Shown: piece by piece, positions 31,824-38,998 of the stretch
How positions within the stretch are numbered: the stretch's first letter is position 1
How the letters are laid out: each line of letters starts with the position of its first letter
From: a virus
IMG/VR virus record: IMGVR_UViG_3300046009_008687
Coordinates: 1 to 38,998 of that record
Reading direction: 5' to 3' (one strand)
Length of the DNA: 38,998 bases
The notes under the pieces: generated by a model
Databases searched by the model: none
What the model was told of the DNA's origin: nothing
Seen by the model: the letters and a program-made list of their open reading frames with translations, nothing else
Made by a program: the position numbers and the translations under genes

Positions 31824-33477
31824 CTCCTGTGTTTATTTCCTGAGCCGAGGCGAATCGACAGCAGTATGGTGTAAAGTTATAGAACTCGGTGCCCAGTTCG
31901 CCGGTGTACCTGTGCCTAATTTTCCACTTGTAAACCTCAGTCTGCTTGGTCTCGAAGTTCCGGTAGACCGTGATCCCGTTGTCGGTCAGGTTGTACCAGT
32001 GAGAAGAGTCGCCAAGGTCATACCCGTTTGGAACGCGGTACACCCCCGTCTTGACCTCCTGCATCTTCTTCGGGTGGACAACCAAGAACACATGCACCCC
32101 CGAGCTCTTGGCGAACGCAGCTATCTCCGACATCATCCCTTGGATCTGATGGTGGCGGGTGTCGCTCTTGCTTGACAGACTACGTTCGACCGTGCTCATG
32201 TTGTCGATGATCAGGCCGTTGATGCCATACCTGCGCACCATCTCCTTGGCCTTGGCGATGATCGCCTCGATGGTCAGTTCATTTTCCGTCAGATTGTAAT
32301 ACTTGAAGTTGTCCTGCATGAACGGAATTAAACTATCGATCTCTTCTCTGGTCATCCGCTGGCCGTATCTGCTCTCGAAGAAGGACTTGCCTGTGGCGAT
32401 GGAGAACAGGTCCGACAGGGCGATGGCGGTGCTGGCCTCCTCTGCGGAGTAAACCATGAACCGACAACCATGCCTTTCCGCCAGTCGGAAGATCACATTC
32501 TTGACGAACGTTGACTTTCCATGCCCGGGTATGCCAGTGACGATCGTTACCTGACCGGGATACCACCTGAAGTCGGTGTCGAATCCCGTATCCCAGCCGC
32601 TCGGGAGCCCCTGTTCGTAGAGTTGCATGATGTCCACGTTACTGGCGTCATCAATGCCATCCACAGGGAACGGTCTTGCGTTGTGATACAGGCTTGCGAG
32701 ATACTCCTTACCATAGGCCAAGAGCGTGTCATTCGCATCCTTCTCGGGGAAGTCTATGATCCAGCAGTTCTCCTTCCCTAGCCGGCGGGCAAGCTCATTC
32801 CGGAGTGCAACACCCGGCTCGTCCATGTCGCAGGCCAAGTAGATCTTCTTACCCTCGAACATGGGGAGGCACTCGTCTAGCCACTCAAGCTTTTGGTTTC
32901 CCTTGGACGCTCCGTTCGGGACAGACACCACGTTCCTGATGCCCGCCTCGTAGAAGGACATGCAGTCTATTTCTCCCTCAACGATACATACAGAAGTGTC
33001 AGCATTATCAAGCCAAACATCACAACCAAAGGGGATAAGACGAGCGCCAGAAACAAGCTTAAAATTCTTACTGCTGTCCCGATACTTGACATTAACGAGT
33101 TCTTCATTGAGGAAGTAATTGAAGTGGATGGTTCGTGTTTCTATACCCGTTTGGGGCATGTAATCAGTCCCTTCGCTTATTTTATACCTGATCAGGGTCT
33201 GATTCGATATTCCCCTCTTCTCGAACCAGTCTATCACAGACTGGCCCAATGTCTTGAGCTCGGCCGGAGGTCTGACATACTCCTTCTCCGGCCTCTTGGC
33301 TATGGTTCCGGCGTATCCGCAGTTGTGGCAGTTCCACACCCCCTTCTCCACGTTCACCGACAGGCATGGGTCTGTGCGGTGCTTCCTCGTGTGACTGCAC
33401 TCTGGGCATACCACCTTCACATCACCCTTGTGATGCGGCTTGATCCCGAGCTCATACAAGTTCGTTACTATTCGCAT
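31744..33477 (-). CDS. Primase-helicase, T7 gp4-like
   Basis: A 577-residue bifunctional primase-helicase. The N-terminal zinc ribbon uses Cys24, Cys27, Cys50 and Cys53 (VVCPECSH, WNCHNCGY). The Toprim primase domain has VCIVEGEIDC with Glu168 and ACDMDEPG with Asp217/Asp219. The RecA-like helicase has Walker A GIPGHGKST at 315-323, YSAEEAS, and Walker B GLIIDNMS with Asp425, then HPKK. The length matches T7 gp4 (566). It forms a hexamer that unwinds the fork and primes lagging-strand synthesis. The gene follows an HTH replication protein with a 26-base overlap. No DNA polymerase is in this window, so either it lies outside or the host enzyme is used. Confidence 0.92.
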   Translation of the reverse strand: MRIVTNLYELGIKPHHKGDVKVVCPECSHTRKHRTDPCLSVNVEKGVWNCHNCGYAGTIAKRPEKEYVRPPAELKTLGQSVIDWFEKRGISNQTLIRYKISEGTDYMPQTGIETRTIHFNYFLNEELVNVKYRDSSKNFKLVSGARLIPFGCDVWLDNADTSVCIVEGEIDCMSFYEAGIRNVVSVPNGASKGNQKLEWLDECLPMFEGKKIYLACDMDEPGVALRNELARRLGKENCWIIDFPEKDANDTLLAYGKEYLASLYHNARPFPVDGIDDASNVDIMQLYEQGLPSGWDTGFDTDFRWYPGQVTIVTGIPGHGKSTFVKNVIFRLAERHGCRFMVYSAEEASTAIALSDLFSIATGKSFFESRYGQRMTREEIDSLIPFMQDNFKYYNLTENELTIEAIIAKAKEMVRRYGINGLIIDNMSTVERSLSSKSDTRHHQIQGMMSEIAAFAKSSGVHVFLVVHPKKMQEVKTGVYRVPNGYDLGDSSHWYNLTDNGITVYRNFETKQTEVYKWKIRHRYTGELGTEFYNFTPYCCRFASAQEINTGDDRTKFVGQPVDRKTIEGFARLADNP

Positions 33478-34036
33478 CTTTCGCCTTGTTTAACCAGTAA
33501 ATGTTTGCCTCGTCAAGGTACACCAAGAACTTCCTGCTGAAGATCGTGGCCGGCCTGTTGTACATCTCCATCTTCTCGTCCTTCCCCCACGTCATGGCCT
33601 TGTGCATCATAACAGAGGTGAAGTGATCGAGCGTCAGTTTGGGGTTGGCCTTCAGGATGGAGGCGATAGCGTCCTGATAGGTGTGGGCCGAATAACGTGT
33701 GCTATTCAGCTCATTGAACTTGGCGATAACATCTGCGGCCATCTGATGGGCGGTGGTCTGAACCGCTGATGCCTTCTCCCAGTGCGCCATGTACCACTCC
33801 TTTGTGGGGTAGTAGTATCCGTTCTCCTTCTTCTCAAGAAGAGAGGGCGTCACCATTGCCAGCCTCTTCATCGCCTCCGTGGTGTGAGCCTTGGGCAGGC
33901 CAAGGGTTTCACTCACGATGTTGATTCCGGTGCCGAGCATCAGCGGCGCCCTCTGCGCACAATAATCAAGGATGGCATACTCTGTCAGACTTAAACCCAA
34001 CGATGACCTTACGTCATGGTTGATAGTCGTTGTCAA
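33452..34036 (-). CDS. Winged-helix replication protein with Phg_2220-type C-terminus
   Basis: A 194-residue protein. Residues about 12-75 form a winged helix (SLTEYAILDYCAQRAP, LPKAHTTEAMKRLA, LLEKKENGYYYPTKEW). The C-terminal half carries the pattern of the phage conserved C-terminal domain found in replication initiators: VIAKFNELNSTRYSAHT, then IASILKANPKLTLDHFTSVM, W and YNRPATIFSRKFLVYL. Such proteins act like lambda O/DnaD-type loaders beside the replicative helicase, which is encoded immediately downstream here. The family call is strong; the exact role is inferred. Confidence 0.82.
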   Translation of the reverse strand: MTTTINHDVRSSLGLSLTEYAILDYCAQRAPLMLGTGINIVSETLGLPKAHTTEAMKRLAMVTPSLLEKKENGYYYPTKEWYMAHWEKASAVQTTAHQMAADVIAKFNELNSTRYSAHTYQDAIASILKANPKLTLDHFTSVMMHKAMTWGKDEKMEMYNRPATIFSRKFLVYLDEANIYWLNKAKDANSNELV

Positions 34037-34394
34037 GGTACACCTCCATTTTTACATAGGGGTTAGTCTTTGTGGTTGTCTGTATGGCGTTAAGCACAAG
34101 CCGTATCTTCCTGTATATGCGCTGGCCATCCCTGCTAAGGTGCTTTCCCTGCACCCCATCCTTGTACACCTGCCGAAATAAGGAAAGCTTTTCGACATAT
34201 GACTCATGCATGATGTCGAGATGCTCGCAGATATCCGCCACATAGAATCCGTACATGTTGGCGATACCAACAAACACGATGCGGGCGGTGTCCTTGCTGC
34301 CCTCGATGAGCTCGTTGGTCTGCATCGGCTTCATCGGGTCTTTGTGCCACACGAACTGCGGCTTCATAATCTTCTCGATGTGTTCAAGTCTCAT
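34014..34394 (-). CDS. Hypothetical helical protein in replication operon
   Basis: A 126-residue protein. I start it at ATG 34394, which overlaps the exonuclease stop as ATGA; an upstream ATG at 34421 adds nine residues. A helical segment (IVFVGIANMYGFYVADICE, HLDIMHESYVEKLSLFRQV) followed by RDGQRIYRKIRLVLNAIQ loosely resembles a helix-turn-helix used by DnaA-type or phage replication proteins. No characterised family recognised. Position between exonuclease and initiator genes suggests replication or recombination. Confidence 0.62.
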   Translation of the reverse strand: MRLEHIEKIMKPQFVWHKDPMKPMQTNELIEGSKDTARIVFVGIANMYGFYVADICEHLDIMHESYVEKLSLFRQVYKDGVQGKHLSRDGQRIYRKIRLVLNAIQTTTKTNPYVKMEVYLDNDYQP

Positions 34395-35380
34395 AGTTTG
34401 ACAGTGAATTTTGTTCTCCACGTTACCTTTCCGTTCTCTGGCATGACCATGATGGTCGCACCGTTCTGCTCCATATACTGCTTGATCCTGTTCTGCTCGA
34501 GTTGTTTGTCTGCCTCGAGTTGCTTGATCGCGTCCTGAAGAGCAGAGTAAGACTTGGCGTACTGGTGCACATCGTCTGTGGCGTACACAGACACGTCTTC
34601 CTGCCGCTTCTTATGCTTCTCCGATATGAAGGCATCAAACGCCTTGGTCTGGTCAGCATCAGGCTCGTATTGCGTCACGAGTTGCATCCTCTCATCCTGC
34701 GTCATGTCTGGGTAGCGCCCAAGTTCGGACATCGCCTGAAGGACTCGGGCATTGTAGGACGCGGCGCGGGTTGCGATGCGCTCCTGAAACTCCTTGTCCT
34801 CCTCGAAGGTGATGCACCCAAGTTCGCGGCCATCCTTCAGGTACATGATCTCTCCCCATGTGTATCCAGTGACCAACAGGTAGTGCTGGAGCTGGACGTA
34901 ATAACTCGGGGGGATTCCACCCTCCCACATATCGGCAGAGTATCCGCTGATGGTCTTGATCTCGAGGATGCCCGGGGTCTTGCCCTTGTCGGGGTGCTCG
35001 ATGATCTTCCCATCGACGTTCGCAAACAGGTATGGGTACTTGGTGTTGACGAGGATGTTCTTGATCTTGCGATACCGCTTGATCTTTCGGTTGGACAATG
35101 TGTTCGCCACCCATCCCTCCTCAGTCCCGTCCCAATACTGCCAACACTTGGCGACGTAGTCCTCGAGTTGCTTTCCGTGGAGCATCGCTCCGTTCATCTT
35201 GTTCGGGGTTTCCACCAGACCGATCGCCTGATAGAACATATTGATCTCGCTCTTGTACTGGTTCAGGCCGAGCAGGGTGGAGGCATCGCTGCCCCCTACC
35301 ATGCCCTCCCGCACGAACTTCAGGCGCAGGGCCTGCCATTCGCTCTCACTTAGTCCGGCTGTCTTGTACTTCTTTATCAT
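34391..35380 (-). CDS. YqaJ-family recombination exonuclease
   Basis: A 329-residue protein with the lambda-exonuclease-like PD-(D/E)xK fold. Visible motifs: GMVGGSDASTLLGLN (residues 26-40), LHGKQLEDYV with Glu73, FANVDG with Asp123, GILEIKT with Glu140-x-Lys142, and QLQHYLLVTG (163-172), which is the conserved QxxHY of YqaJ. Family members degrade one strand of DNA ends to prepare recombination. The C-terminal part has a long coiled-coil-like helix (ALQDAIKQLEADKQLEQN). It is joined to the annealing protein gene by ATGA, so the pair forms a two-component recombination system like Red alpha/beta. Confidence 0.9.
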   Translation of the reverse strand: MIKKYKTAGLSESEWQALRLKFVREGMVGGSDASTLLGLNQYKSEINMFYQAIGLVETPNKMNGAMLHGKQLEDYVAKCWQYWDGTEEGWVANTLSNRKIKRYRKIKNILVNTKYPYLFANVDGKIIEHPDKGKTPGILEIKTISGYSADMWEGGIPPSYYVQLQHYLLVTGYTWGEIMYLKDGRELGCITFEEDKEFQERIATRAASYNARVLQAMSELGRYPDMTQDERMQLVTQYEPDADQTKAFDAFISEKHKKRQEDVSVYATDDVHQYAKSYSALQDAIKQLEADKQLEQNRIKQYMEQNGATIMVMPENGKVTWRTKFTVKL

Positions 35381-36090
35381 TTCGCGCTGTTTTTGATCGA
35401 CTCCGCCTTTTGTTGTGAAATCATGGAGGTCAAGACCTTCTTCTGCGCGTCATTCAGTTTGTACTTCTTCATGCCCGCCTCGACCTGTTTGATCTTTCCG
35501 TCGGTGATGTACTTCACCATCAGGTCGTACTTCTCGGCATCCAATTCGGGCAGGTCTGACGAGTGGGCAGGCTTCTCTACAGGCGCGGCGGCCTGCGGCT
35601 CGGGAGAAGGAGCTGACTGCCTCTGCTGACCGCTCTTCATGTTATTGATGTGCTTGGTCAGGTCAAAGATCTTGTTGCCCTGTCCATCGAGCGGAGATCC
35701 ATACTGGTCGCACGGCAGGAACACCATGTCGATCTCGTAGATGAACCGACCAACACCCCATGCCACGGCCGCCCTCTTGAAGGCATCACTCGCGGCAGAC
35801 TTCATGGCCTGATCGTACATCTGATCCTGCGGGTCATTCTCAAGGCGGTTGCCCCAATCGCTCCGCTCGTACGAACCATCGTCCGTATGGATACGGATAG
35901 TTGCGGATACGAAGTCTGCGTGCTCTCGGTATGACACCTCCCATGTACACACCTCATCGAGGCGGTTCATCACGTCTCGGGCGTCGATGTACGCACTGCA
36001 CATCACCTTGCCTGTCTTGGTCTTGCTCTGCACCCTCCATTGGTAGGGCATCGGCTCCTTAAGAGCCTGAACGATCTCTCTGATATTCAT
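35377..36090 (-). CDS. Rad52/ERF-type single-strand annealing protein
   Basis: A 237-residue protein. The N-terminal part has the Rad52-like pattern: YIDARDVMNRLDEVCTWEV, SATIRIHTDDGSYERSD, MKSAASDAFKRAAVAWGVG and RFIYEID (about residues 35-135). It is followed by a Pro/Ala/Ser linker and a Lys-rich C-terminal helix domain. Proteins of this class pair complementary single strands in partnership with an exonuclease; the YqaJ gene overlaps its stop. It overlaps the upstream small gene by 32 bases. Rad52 versus ERF subfamily cannot be settled by eye. Confidence 0.85.
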   Translation of the reverse strand: MNIREIVQALKEPMPYQWRVQSKTKTGKVMCSAYIDARDVMNRLDEVCTWEVSYREHADFVSATIRIHTDDGSYERSDWGNRLENDPQDQMYDQAMKSAASDAFKRAAVAWGVGRFIYEIDMVFLPCDQYGSPLDGQGNKIFDLTKHINNMKSGQQRQSAPSPEPQAAAPVEKPAHSSDLPELDAEKYDLMVKYITDGKIKQVEAGMKKYKLNDAQKKVLTSMISQQKAESIKNSAK

Positions 36091-36301
36091 CTTTGAAATT
36101 TAAGTGTAGGTTATACTGAGCGGCGGTCGAGTAGATGCCTGACCAATCGTATGTACGGAAAGACTTGCCGTCCTTGATGATGGTCTTGATGTAGTGGTTC
36201 TTCACCAACTCAGGGTGATTGGCAGATAGCCACGCCCTGAACGCTGATAGCGGGTAGGACTTGCCATCGATGGCAATCTTGTCTTTGACAACGTTTATCA
36301 T
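36059..36301 (-). CDS. Small hypothetical protein next to the annealing protein
   Basis: An 80-residue protein from the ATG at 36301 (MINVVKDKIAIDGKSYPL); an ATG at 36310 would add three residues. Segments AFRAWLSANHPELVKNHY and SFRTYDWSGIYSTAAQYNL look globular, partly helical. No family recognised. Its 32-base overlap with the annealing protein suggests co-expression. Confidence 0.62.
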   Translation of the reverse strand: MINVVKDKIAIDGKSYPLSAFRAWLSANHPELVKNHYIKTIIKDGKSFRTYDWSGIYSTAAQYNLHLNFKDEYQRDRSGS

Positions 36302-36345
36302 GCCATGCAAATTACCACAACCGCCACTCGTTTTCCACGATGGGG

Positions 36346-37602
36346 TCAGTTACTTATCCCCATCCTTTCGTGTGCGGCAGATATGTCACGCTCGTACAGG
36401 TCGTCAACCACCTTGACGTACTGCCAGAACGCCCTAGAGGATTGGCTATGTCCGGATGCATGGCGGACGTGGATATGGCTGACGCCATGGTATAGCATCG
36501 AGGTGATCGCGGTCTTTCGCAGGACGTGCGGTGTCACCACCATCCAATAAGGCAGGATTTCTGTGATCTTTGCGCCATGTATGTCCTGAGAATGCAACGA
36601 AACCATCTGCCGTAGGGACGGATAGCCTGACATGAGTGTGCGCAGGTGTTTGTACACCACCGATTTGTCCGCCCGATGGCAGAAGATGTGCCCATGCTTG
36701 GCCAAGTTCTCGATGTAGATGTCCGCCAATCGCTTTGGGATGGGCATGGCGCACGTCCCTGTCTTGGAGAGAACCTTCCTGATGGAGGTGAAATCGTTAT
36801 TGAAATCACGATCGGTCAGGGTCAGCACATCACCGATGCGAAGGGTGGTGACGAGGATGGTGGCGGCCACCTCCCAAACGTACCTCCGCTCTGTATCGGC
36901 CGGCGGGATAGAGGACAAGAACTCACCCACGAATGCAGGTGGAAGGGCTATCACCTCCTTCTCTGCCTGCAACACGGAGGGCGTCTTGGGCAGGGCGATG
37001 AACATCTGCTCACCCCAGTGCCTGACCATGATTCCAACCTGATTGATTACATTTTGCCTGCTCCGAACGCTCATGCCCCTGTCGGTCATCCACTGCTCGA
37101 ACTTTCGGAACATGGATGTCCAAGAGACGACCGCTTTCTGCTTCAACTCGAGGTTGAATTGTCGGATGTCGAACCGAGTTCCATCCTTGGATTCCTGAAC
37201 CTTGGCGAACTTGGACAGATAGTCGGCCGAGTGTGCATAGGTTCGGATGGACTCCTCGCTGAACCGCTTTGCGCCCTTGGTACGAATCTCTCCCGAGCGC
37301 ATCTGATTGACGTATTCGTGGCACAGGTTGGCCGCGTCAGTCCCTGCCTCCCAGCGTTGCGGCTCGGGGGTGAAGACGTTCCGTACGTTCTCGATGCCAT
37401 GCTTCAGGCATATCTCCCCAAGGGTGGCACGCTTCTTCTCAAGTTCGTTGTTGAGGAAGTCTATCTTCGCACCCTTCCCGATGAACCGCCCCTTGAACTT
37501 GAACGGCTCTACCTTGACGCCCATGGAGATTCTGACTCGCTCACTGCGGTCGGAGACAAGGGCATGAACCACGCCCCTGCTCTCGAAGAAACTAACTTTC
37601 AT
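36346..37602 (-). CDS. int: Tyrosine recombinase / phage integrase
   Basis: A 418-residue tyrosine recombinase of the Bacteroidetes phage/mobile-element type. The N-terminal arm-binding part has GVKVEPFKFKG, then a SAM-like core-binding domain (about residues 85-205, YLSKFAKVQ, WTSMFRKFEQW), then the catalytic domain. Catalytic residues can be placed: Arg255 (TTLRIGD), Lys280 (VLSKTG), His359 and Arg362 (HVLRKTA), His385 (ASGHS) and Tyr395 (WQYVKV). All are present, so the enzyme is likely active. It integrates or excises the phage genome at an attachment site that cannot be identified for certain here. The DNA next to the gene shows no evident att repeat; candidate tRNA-derived repeats lie at 27759, 27918 and 28983. 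Confidence 0.92.
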   Translation of the reverse strand: MKVSFFESRGVVHALVSDRSERVRISMGVKVEPFKFKGRFIGKGAKIDFLNNELEKKRATLGEICLKHGIENVRNVFTPEPQRWEAGTDAANLCHEYVNQMRSGEIRTKGAKRFSEESIRTYAHSADYLSKFAKVQESKDGTRFDIRQFNLELKQKAVVSWTSMFRKFEQWMTDRGMSVRSRQNVINQVGIMVRHWGEQMFIALPKTPSVLQAEKEVIALPPAFVGEFLSSIPPADTERRYVWEVAATILVTTLRIGDVLTLTDRDFNNDFTSIRKVLSKTGTCAMPIPKRLADIYIENLAKHGHIFCHRADKSVVYKHLRTLMSGYPSLRQMVSLHSQDIHGAKITEILPYWMVVTPHVLRKTAITSMLYHGVSHIHVRHASGHSQSSRAFWQYVKVVDDLYERDISAAHERMGISN

Positions 37603-37939
37603 CTCGCAATTGTTTTATGTTCTCCAATACGCCCCTCATGTCGATGAAGGATGCCTTCTCTACGGACGCAGACTCGAGGTATGTGAATATCTCCTCGTAC
37701 AGGGGGTAGTGCCTGATGTCCGTCTCGTGCTTGTGCCTGTGGTCAAGGATGGTGGACCGCTCGAGGTTCAGCAGTTTGGCGATGTACTCGTCATGGTATC
37801 CGTACAGGCGGTACATGATGTTCACGAGGGCCCTGCGCATGGTCGGCCTTGGTTGCTGACGGCTCTTCGACATCGTCACGTCGATGCCGTACCTCTCAAT
37901 GAGTTTCTCATTGAAGAAGTTGAAGATTTCATTGGTCAT
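37592..37939 (-). CDS. DnaA domain IV-like DNA-binding protein
   Basis: A 115-residue protein. The N-terminus has a helix (EIFNFFNEKLIERYGIDV), then RQQPRPTMRRALVNIMYRL and DEYIAKLLNLERSTILDHRHKH. This resembles the DnaA C-terminal DNA-binding domain, in which an Ile-Ala-x-x-Leu helix is followed by RDHSTVLH, but the AAA+ domain is missing. A role in binding DnaA boxes, regulating the host initiator, or initiating phage replication is plausible. It overlaps the integrase start by 11 bases and its upstream gene by 11 bases. Confidence 0.72.
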   Translation of the reverse strand: MTNEIFNFFNEKLIERYGIDVTMSKSRQQPRPTMRRALVNIMYRLYGYHDEYIAKLLNLERSTILDHRHKHETDIRHYPLYEEIFTYLESASVEKASFIDMRGVLENIKQLRDES

Positions 37940-38175
37940 TTTTCAGTAGTTTGTCTGTGAATAATTCGCACAACTCCTCGTTGATCACCAATAGATCCTG
38001 CATGGTCTGCTTTCTGCGTGCGGGTGGCATCGACTCCAACGCACGGAGCGCACGATCGATCTCTTTGAACACTGCCTTTGCTTTCCTTGCCTGAATCGTA
38101 CTGCGCGATTCGGTGCTCTGGCCATCCGGCCTCTCTGTAGATGTAGGTAATCCACTCATTGAATGATTGTTGCAT
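37929..38175 (-). CDS. Helical phage protein split over two frames (probable frameshift)
   Basis: Two overlapping frames look like one gene. Frame one starts at ATG 38175 with MQQSFNEWITYIYREAGW and reads convincingly to about residue 29 (near 38088), then becomes low-complexity. Frame two, open from 38159, is poor at first but from about 38090 becomes a well-formed helical protein (KAVFKEIDRALRALESMP, QDLLVINEELCELF) ending at 37929. A +1 shift within CAGGCAAGGAAAGCAAAGG would join them into about 80 residues. The cause could be a sequence error, mutation, programmed shift or two overlapping genes. The function is unknown. Confidence 0.55.
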
Positions 38176-38186
38176 GGTTAAAAAAT

Positions 38187-38233
38187 TGGTGCAGGGGGAC
38201 GGAGTCGAACCATCCGAGTAGACCATCCCCTGC
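38187..38233 (-). ncRNA. 47-nt tRNA-like minihelix with encoded CCA
   Basis: On the minus strand, GCAGGGG pairs perfectly with CCCCTGC (7 bp), the T stem is GATGG/CCGTC (5 bp, one G-U), the loop is the canonical TTCGACT, the discriminator is A, and CCA is encoded at 38189-38187. Only 12 bases (ATGGTCTACTCG) connect the acceptor and T stem, so D and anticodon arms are absent. TTTTTT follows the CCA closely. It resembles the top half of a tRNA or a tmRNA-like end without its message. Confidence 0.7.
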
Positions 38234-38283
38234 AAAAACCCCTTATACCTTGACAGGGTCGGGGGAAATATGGCACTTGAACA

Positions 38284-38553
38284 TCAGTAACCCATCTTCC
38301 ATAGCCGTAGCCTGATGAGTCGGCTCGTATGGAAGGCAAGGGTGAAGTCGTTTATGTGGCCGTACCACCTGTCGTTAAAGTTCATAATGGCGGCGTCGCT
38401 CTGCTCGGGGGTCATCTCGGGGATGTGCTTGACAAGCCACTGATATTCCCTGTCGAACTCCTTCTTCATGCCGATGCGCGTGATGCGTACGACAATGAAC
38501 AGGTATACGACGATGAACCCAAGGACGATAAGGAGGATGTGTACGTCTTTCAT
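38284..38553 (-). CDS. Small single-span membrane protein
   Basis: An 89-residue protein. I use the ATG at 38553 (MKDVHILLIVLGFIVVYLF) because it places a transmembrane segment (residues about 5-23) at the N-terminus and starts just after the previous stop; a start 57 bases upstream is possible but would overlap that gene. After RITRIGMKKEFDREYQWL the rest is polar and helical. No signal-peptidase site is obvious, so it is likely an inner-membrane protein with a cytoplasmic tail. Function unknown; superinfection exclusion or host takeover are conceivable. Confidence 0.65.
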   Translation of the reverse strand: MKDVHILLIVLGFIVVYLFIVVRITRIGMKKEFDREYQWLVKHIPEMTPEQSDAAIMNFNDRWYGHINDFTLAFHTSRLIRLRLWKMGY

Positions 38554-38554
38554 G

Positions 38555-38824
38555 TCAGTAGATTGAGACGCGGAGGAGTTCCACGTGGTGGCGAATTTCG
38601 TTCTCATCATCAGTGTCCGAGTCTCGGTCGGTCAGCACCACATCGATCGTGTGCAGGTCTTGTAGCCTGAAGTCTATCAGACTTGCATCATCAAGGACAC
38701 GAACGTTGCAGTCGGTCACCTCACCGAGACCCTTCTCGATGGATGCGTTCGTCGGCTTGGCGATGACGAACGATGCATTGCCCTCCCAATACACGATGAT
38801 GGCGGCATTTTTTCCTATTGGCAT
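38555..38824 (-). CDS. Hypothetical small soluble protein
   Basis: An 89-residue protein, beta-rich at the start (KNAAIIVYWEGNASFVI), with a central charged strand pair and an acidic run (LTDRDSDTDDENEIRHH). No membrane segment or known motif. It starts just after a terminator-like hairpin, and its stop is one base before the next start. No family recognised. Confidence 0.6.
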   Translation of the reverse strand: MPIGKNAAIIVYWEGNASFVIAKPTNASIEKGLGEVTDCNVRVLDDASLIDFRLQDLHTIDVVLTDRDSDTDDENEIRHHVELLRVSIY

Positions 38825-38842
38825 ACGATTGTTTTTGTGAAA

Positions 38843-38865
38843 GGGAGGGGCGACGAACCCCTCCC
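38843..38865 (-). terminator. Terminator-like hairpin
   Basis: GGGAGGGG (38843-38850) pairs perfectly with CCCCTCCC (38858-38865) around a 7-base loop. It follows the partial gene ending at 38873; on the minus strand only TTT follows, so termination may be partial. Confidence 0.6.
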
Positions 38866-38872
38866 GATCTGA

Positions 38873-38998
38873 TTAAGAAAGCAGTGCGAACATCTCGTTG
38901 TCGATGGCAGACCCAGTGCCGACATACTTGCTCTCGAGTCGGGCATTGTCACGCTTCGGCACAGGCATCCTGTGAGATGTGTAGTGGGTCACACCGCT
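38873..38998 (-). CDS. C-terminal part of a gene running off the window
   Basis: The minus-strand frame is open from the window end to the stop at 38873-38875, giving 41 residues with VTHYTSHRMPVPKRDNARLE and ending AIDNEMFALLS. It lies immediately before a terminator-like hairpin. Too little is visible to assign a family. Confidence 0.6.
   Translation of the reverse strand, partial: SGVTHYTSHRMPVPKRDNARLESKYVGTGSAIDNEMFALLS

Noticed and set aside
34502-35353. Plus-strand open frame of about 283 codons opposite the YqaJ exonuclease
   Set aside because: The minus-strand gene has clear nuclease motifs and operon overlaps; the plus frame is Leu/Val/His-rich shadow sequence.
36646-37647. Long plus-strand open frame of about 333 codons opposite the integrase
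   Set aside because: It is antisense to an integrase whose catalytic residues are all present, and its translated sequence has no domain pattern. It is a shadow of codon bias on the other strand.

Overview
The window is a contiguous piece of a tailed-phage or prophage genome from a Bacteroidetes host. The evidence for the host is: promoter-like -7 elements of the Bacteroidetes form TAnnTTTG (1731, 2113, 6797, 12930 and, on the minus strand, 28890); few recognisable Shine-Dalgarno sequences; very tight TAATG/TGATG/ATGA gene junctions; and protein families common in Bacteroidetes phages. These families include fibres with the DAGYQLDVNG and LPPRMTTTQRDAI motifs, small proteins ending in YYNETYG, and a giant polyvalent protein. 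The ejection-protein order and the absence of tail sheath, tail tube and tape-measure genes suggest a podovirus. A tyrosine integrase suggests it is or was temperate. Terminase, portal and capsid genes are not in the window.

Left arm, 1-24680, all plus strand, virion and lysis genes. A 5'-truncated tail fibre is followed by two small proteins and a 1282-residue repeat fibre with a secretion-type signal. A lysis block comes next (holin-like protein, a unimolecular-spanin-like lipoprotein, a membrane coiled-coil protein). Three connector/ring proteins and a large nozzle protein follow, then an ejection block in the order GNAT-like, small Gln/Ala-rich, mid-size helical, giant protein. This order resembles T7 genes 11-12-13-14-15-16. 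The 3042-residue protein carries an HExxH zincin-like site, two ADP-ribosyltransferase-like domains, and C-terminal polyvalent domains. The arm ends in a bidirectional terminator at 24688-24707.

Right arm, 24696-38998, all minus strand, read from right to left. It holds small membrane and helical proteins, a DnaA domain IV-like protein, the integrase, a Rad52-type annealing protein, a YqaJ exonuclease, two replication-associated proteins, a T7 gp4-like primase-helicase, a small winged-helix protein, a PD-(D/E)xK nuclease, a small protein with an SSB-like acidic tail, and a dNMP kinase. After a tRNA-like cluster come a CHAP-like lysin candidate, small conserved phage proteins, a dCTP deaminase and a PAPS-reductase-family protein. 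Together these form a replication/recombination module plus nucleotide metabolism.

The most unusual part is the set of tRNA-like elements at 27758-29562 and 38187-38233. Most keep a good acceptor stem and T arm but have abnormal or absent anticodon/D halves, and several are separated by copies of a hairpin repeat. One element at 38187-38233 is just a 47-nt acceptor/T-arm minihelix with encoded CCA. Other points of interest are repeated fragments of a tRNA 3' end (possible attachment-site traces), a strand-biased TCGGGGG word, and an apparent frame switch near 38090.
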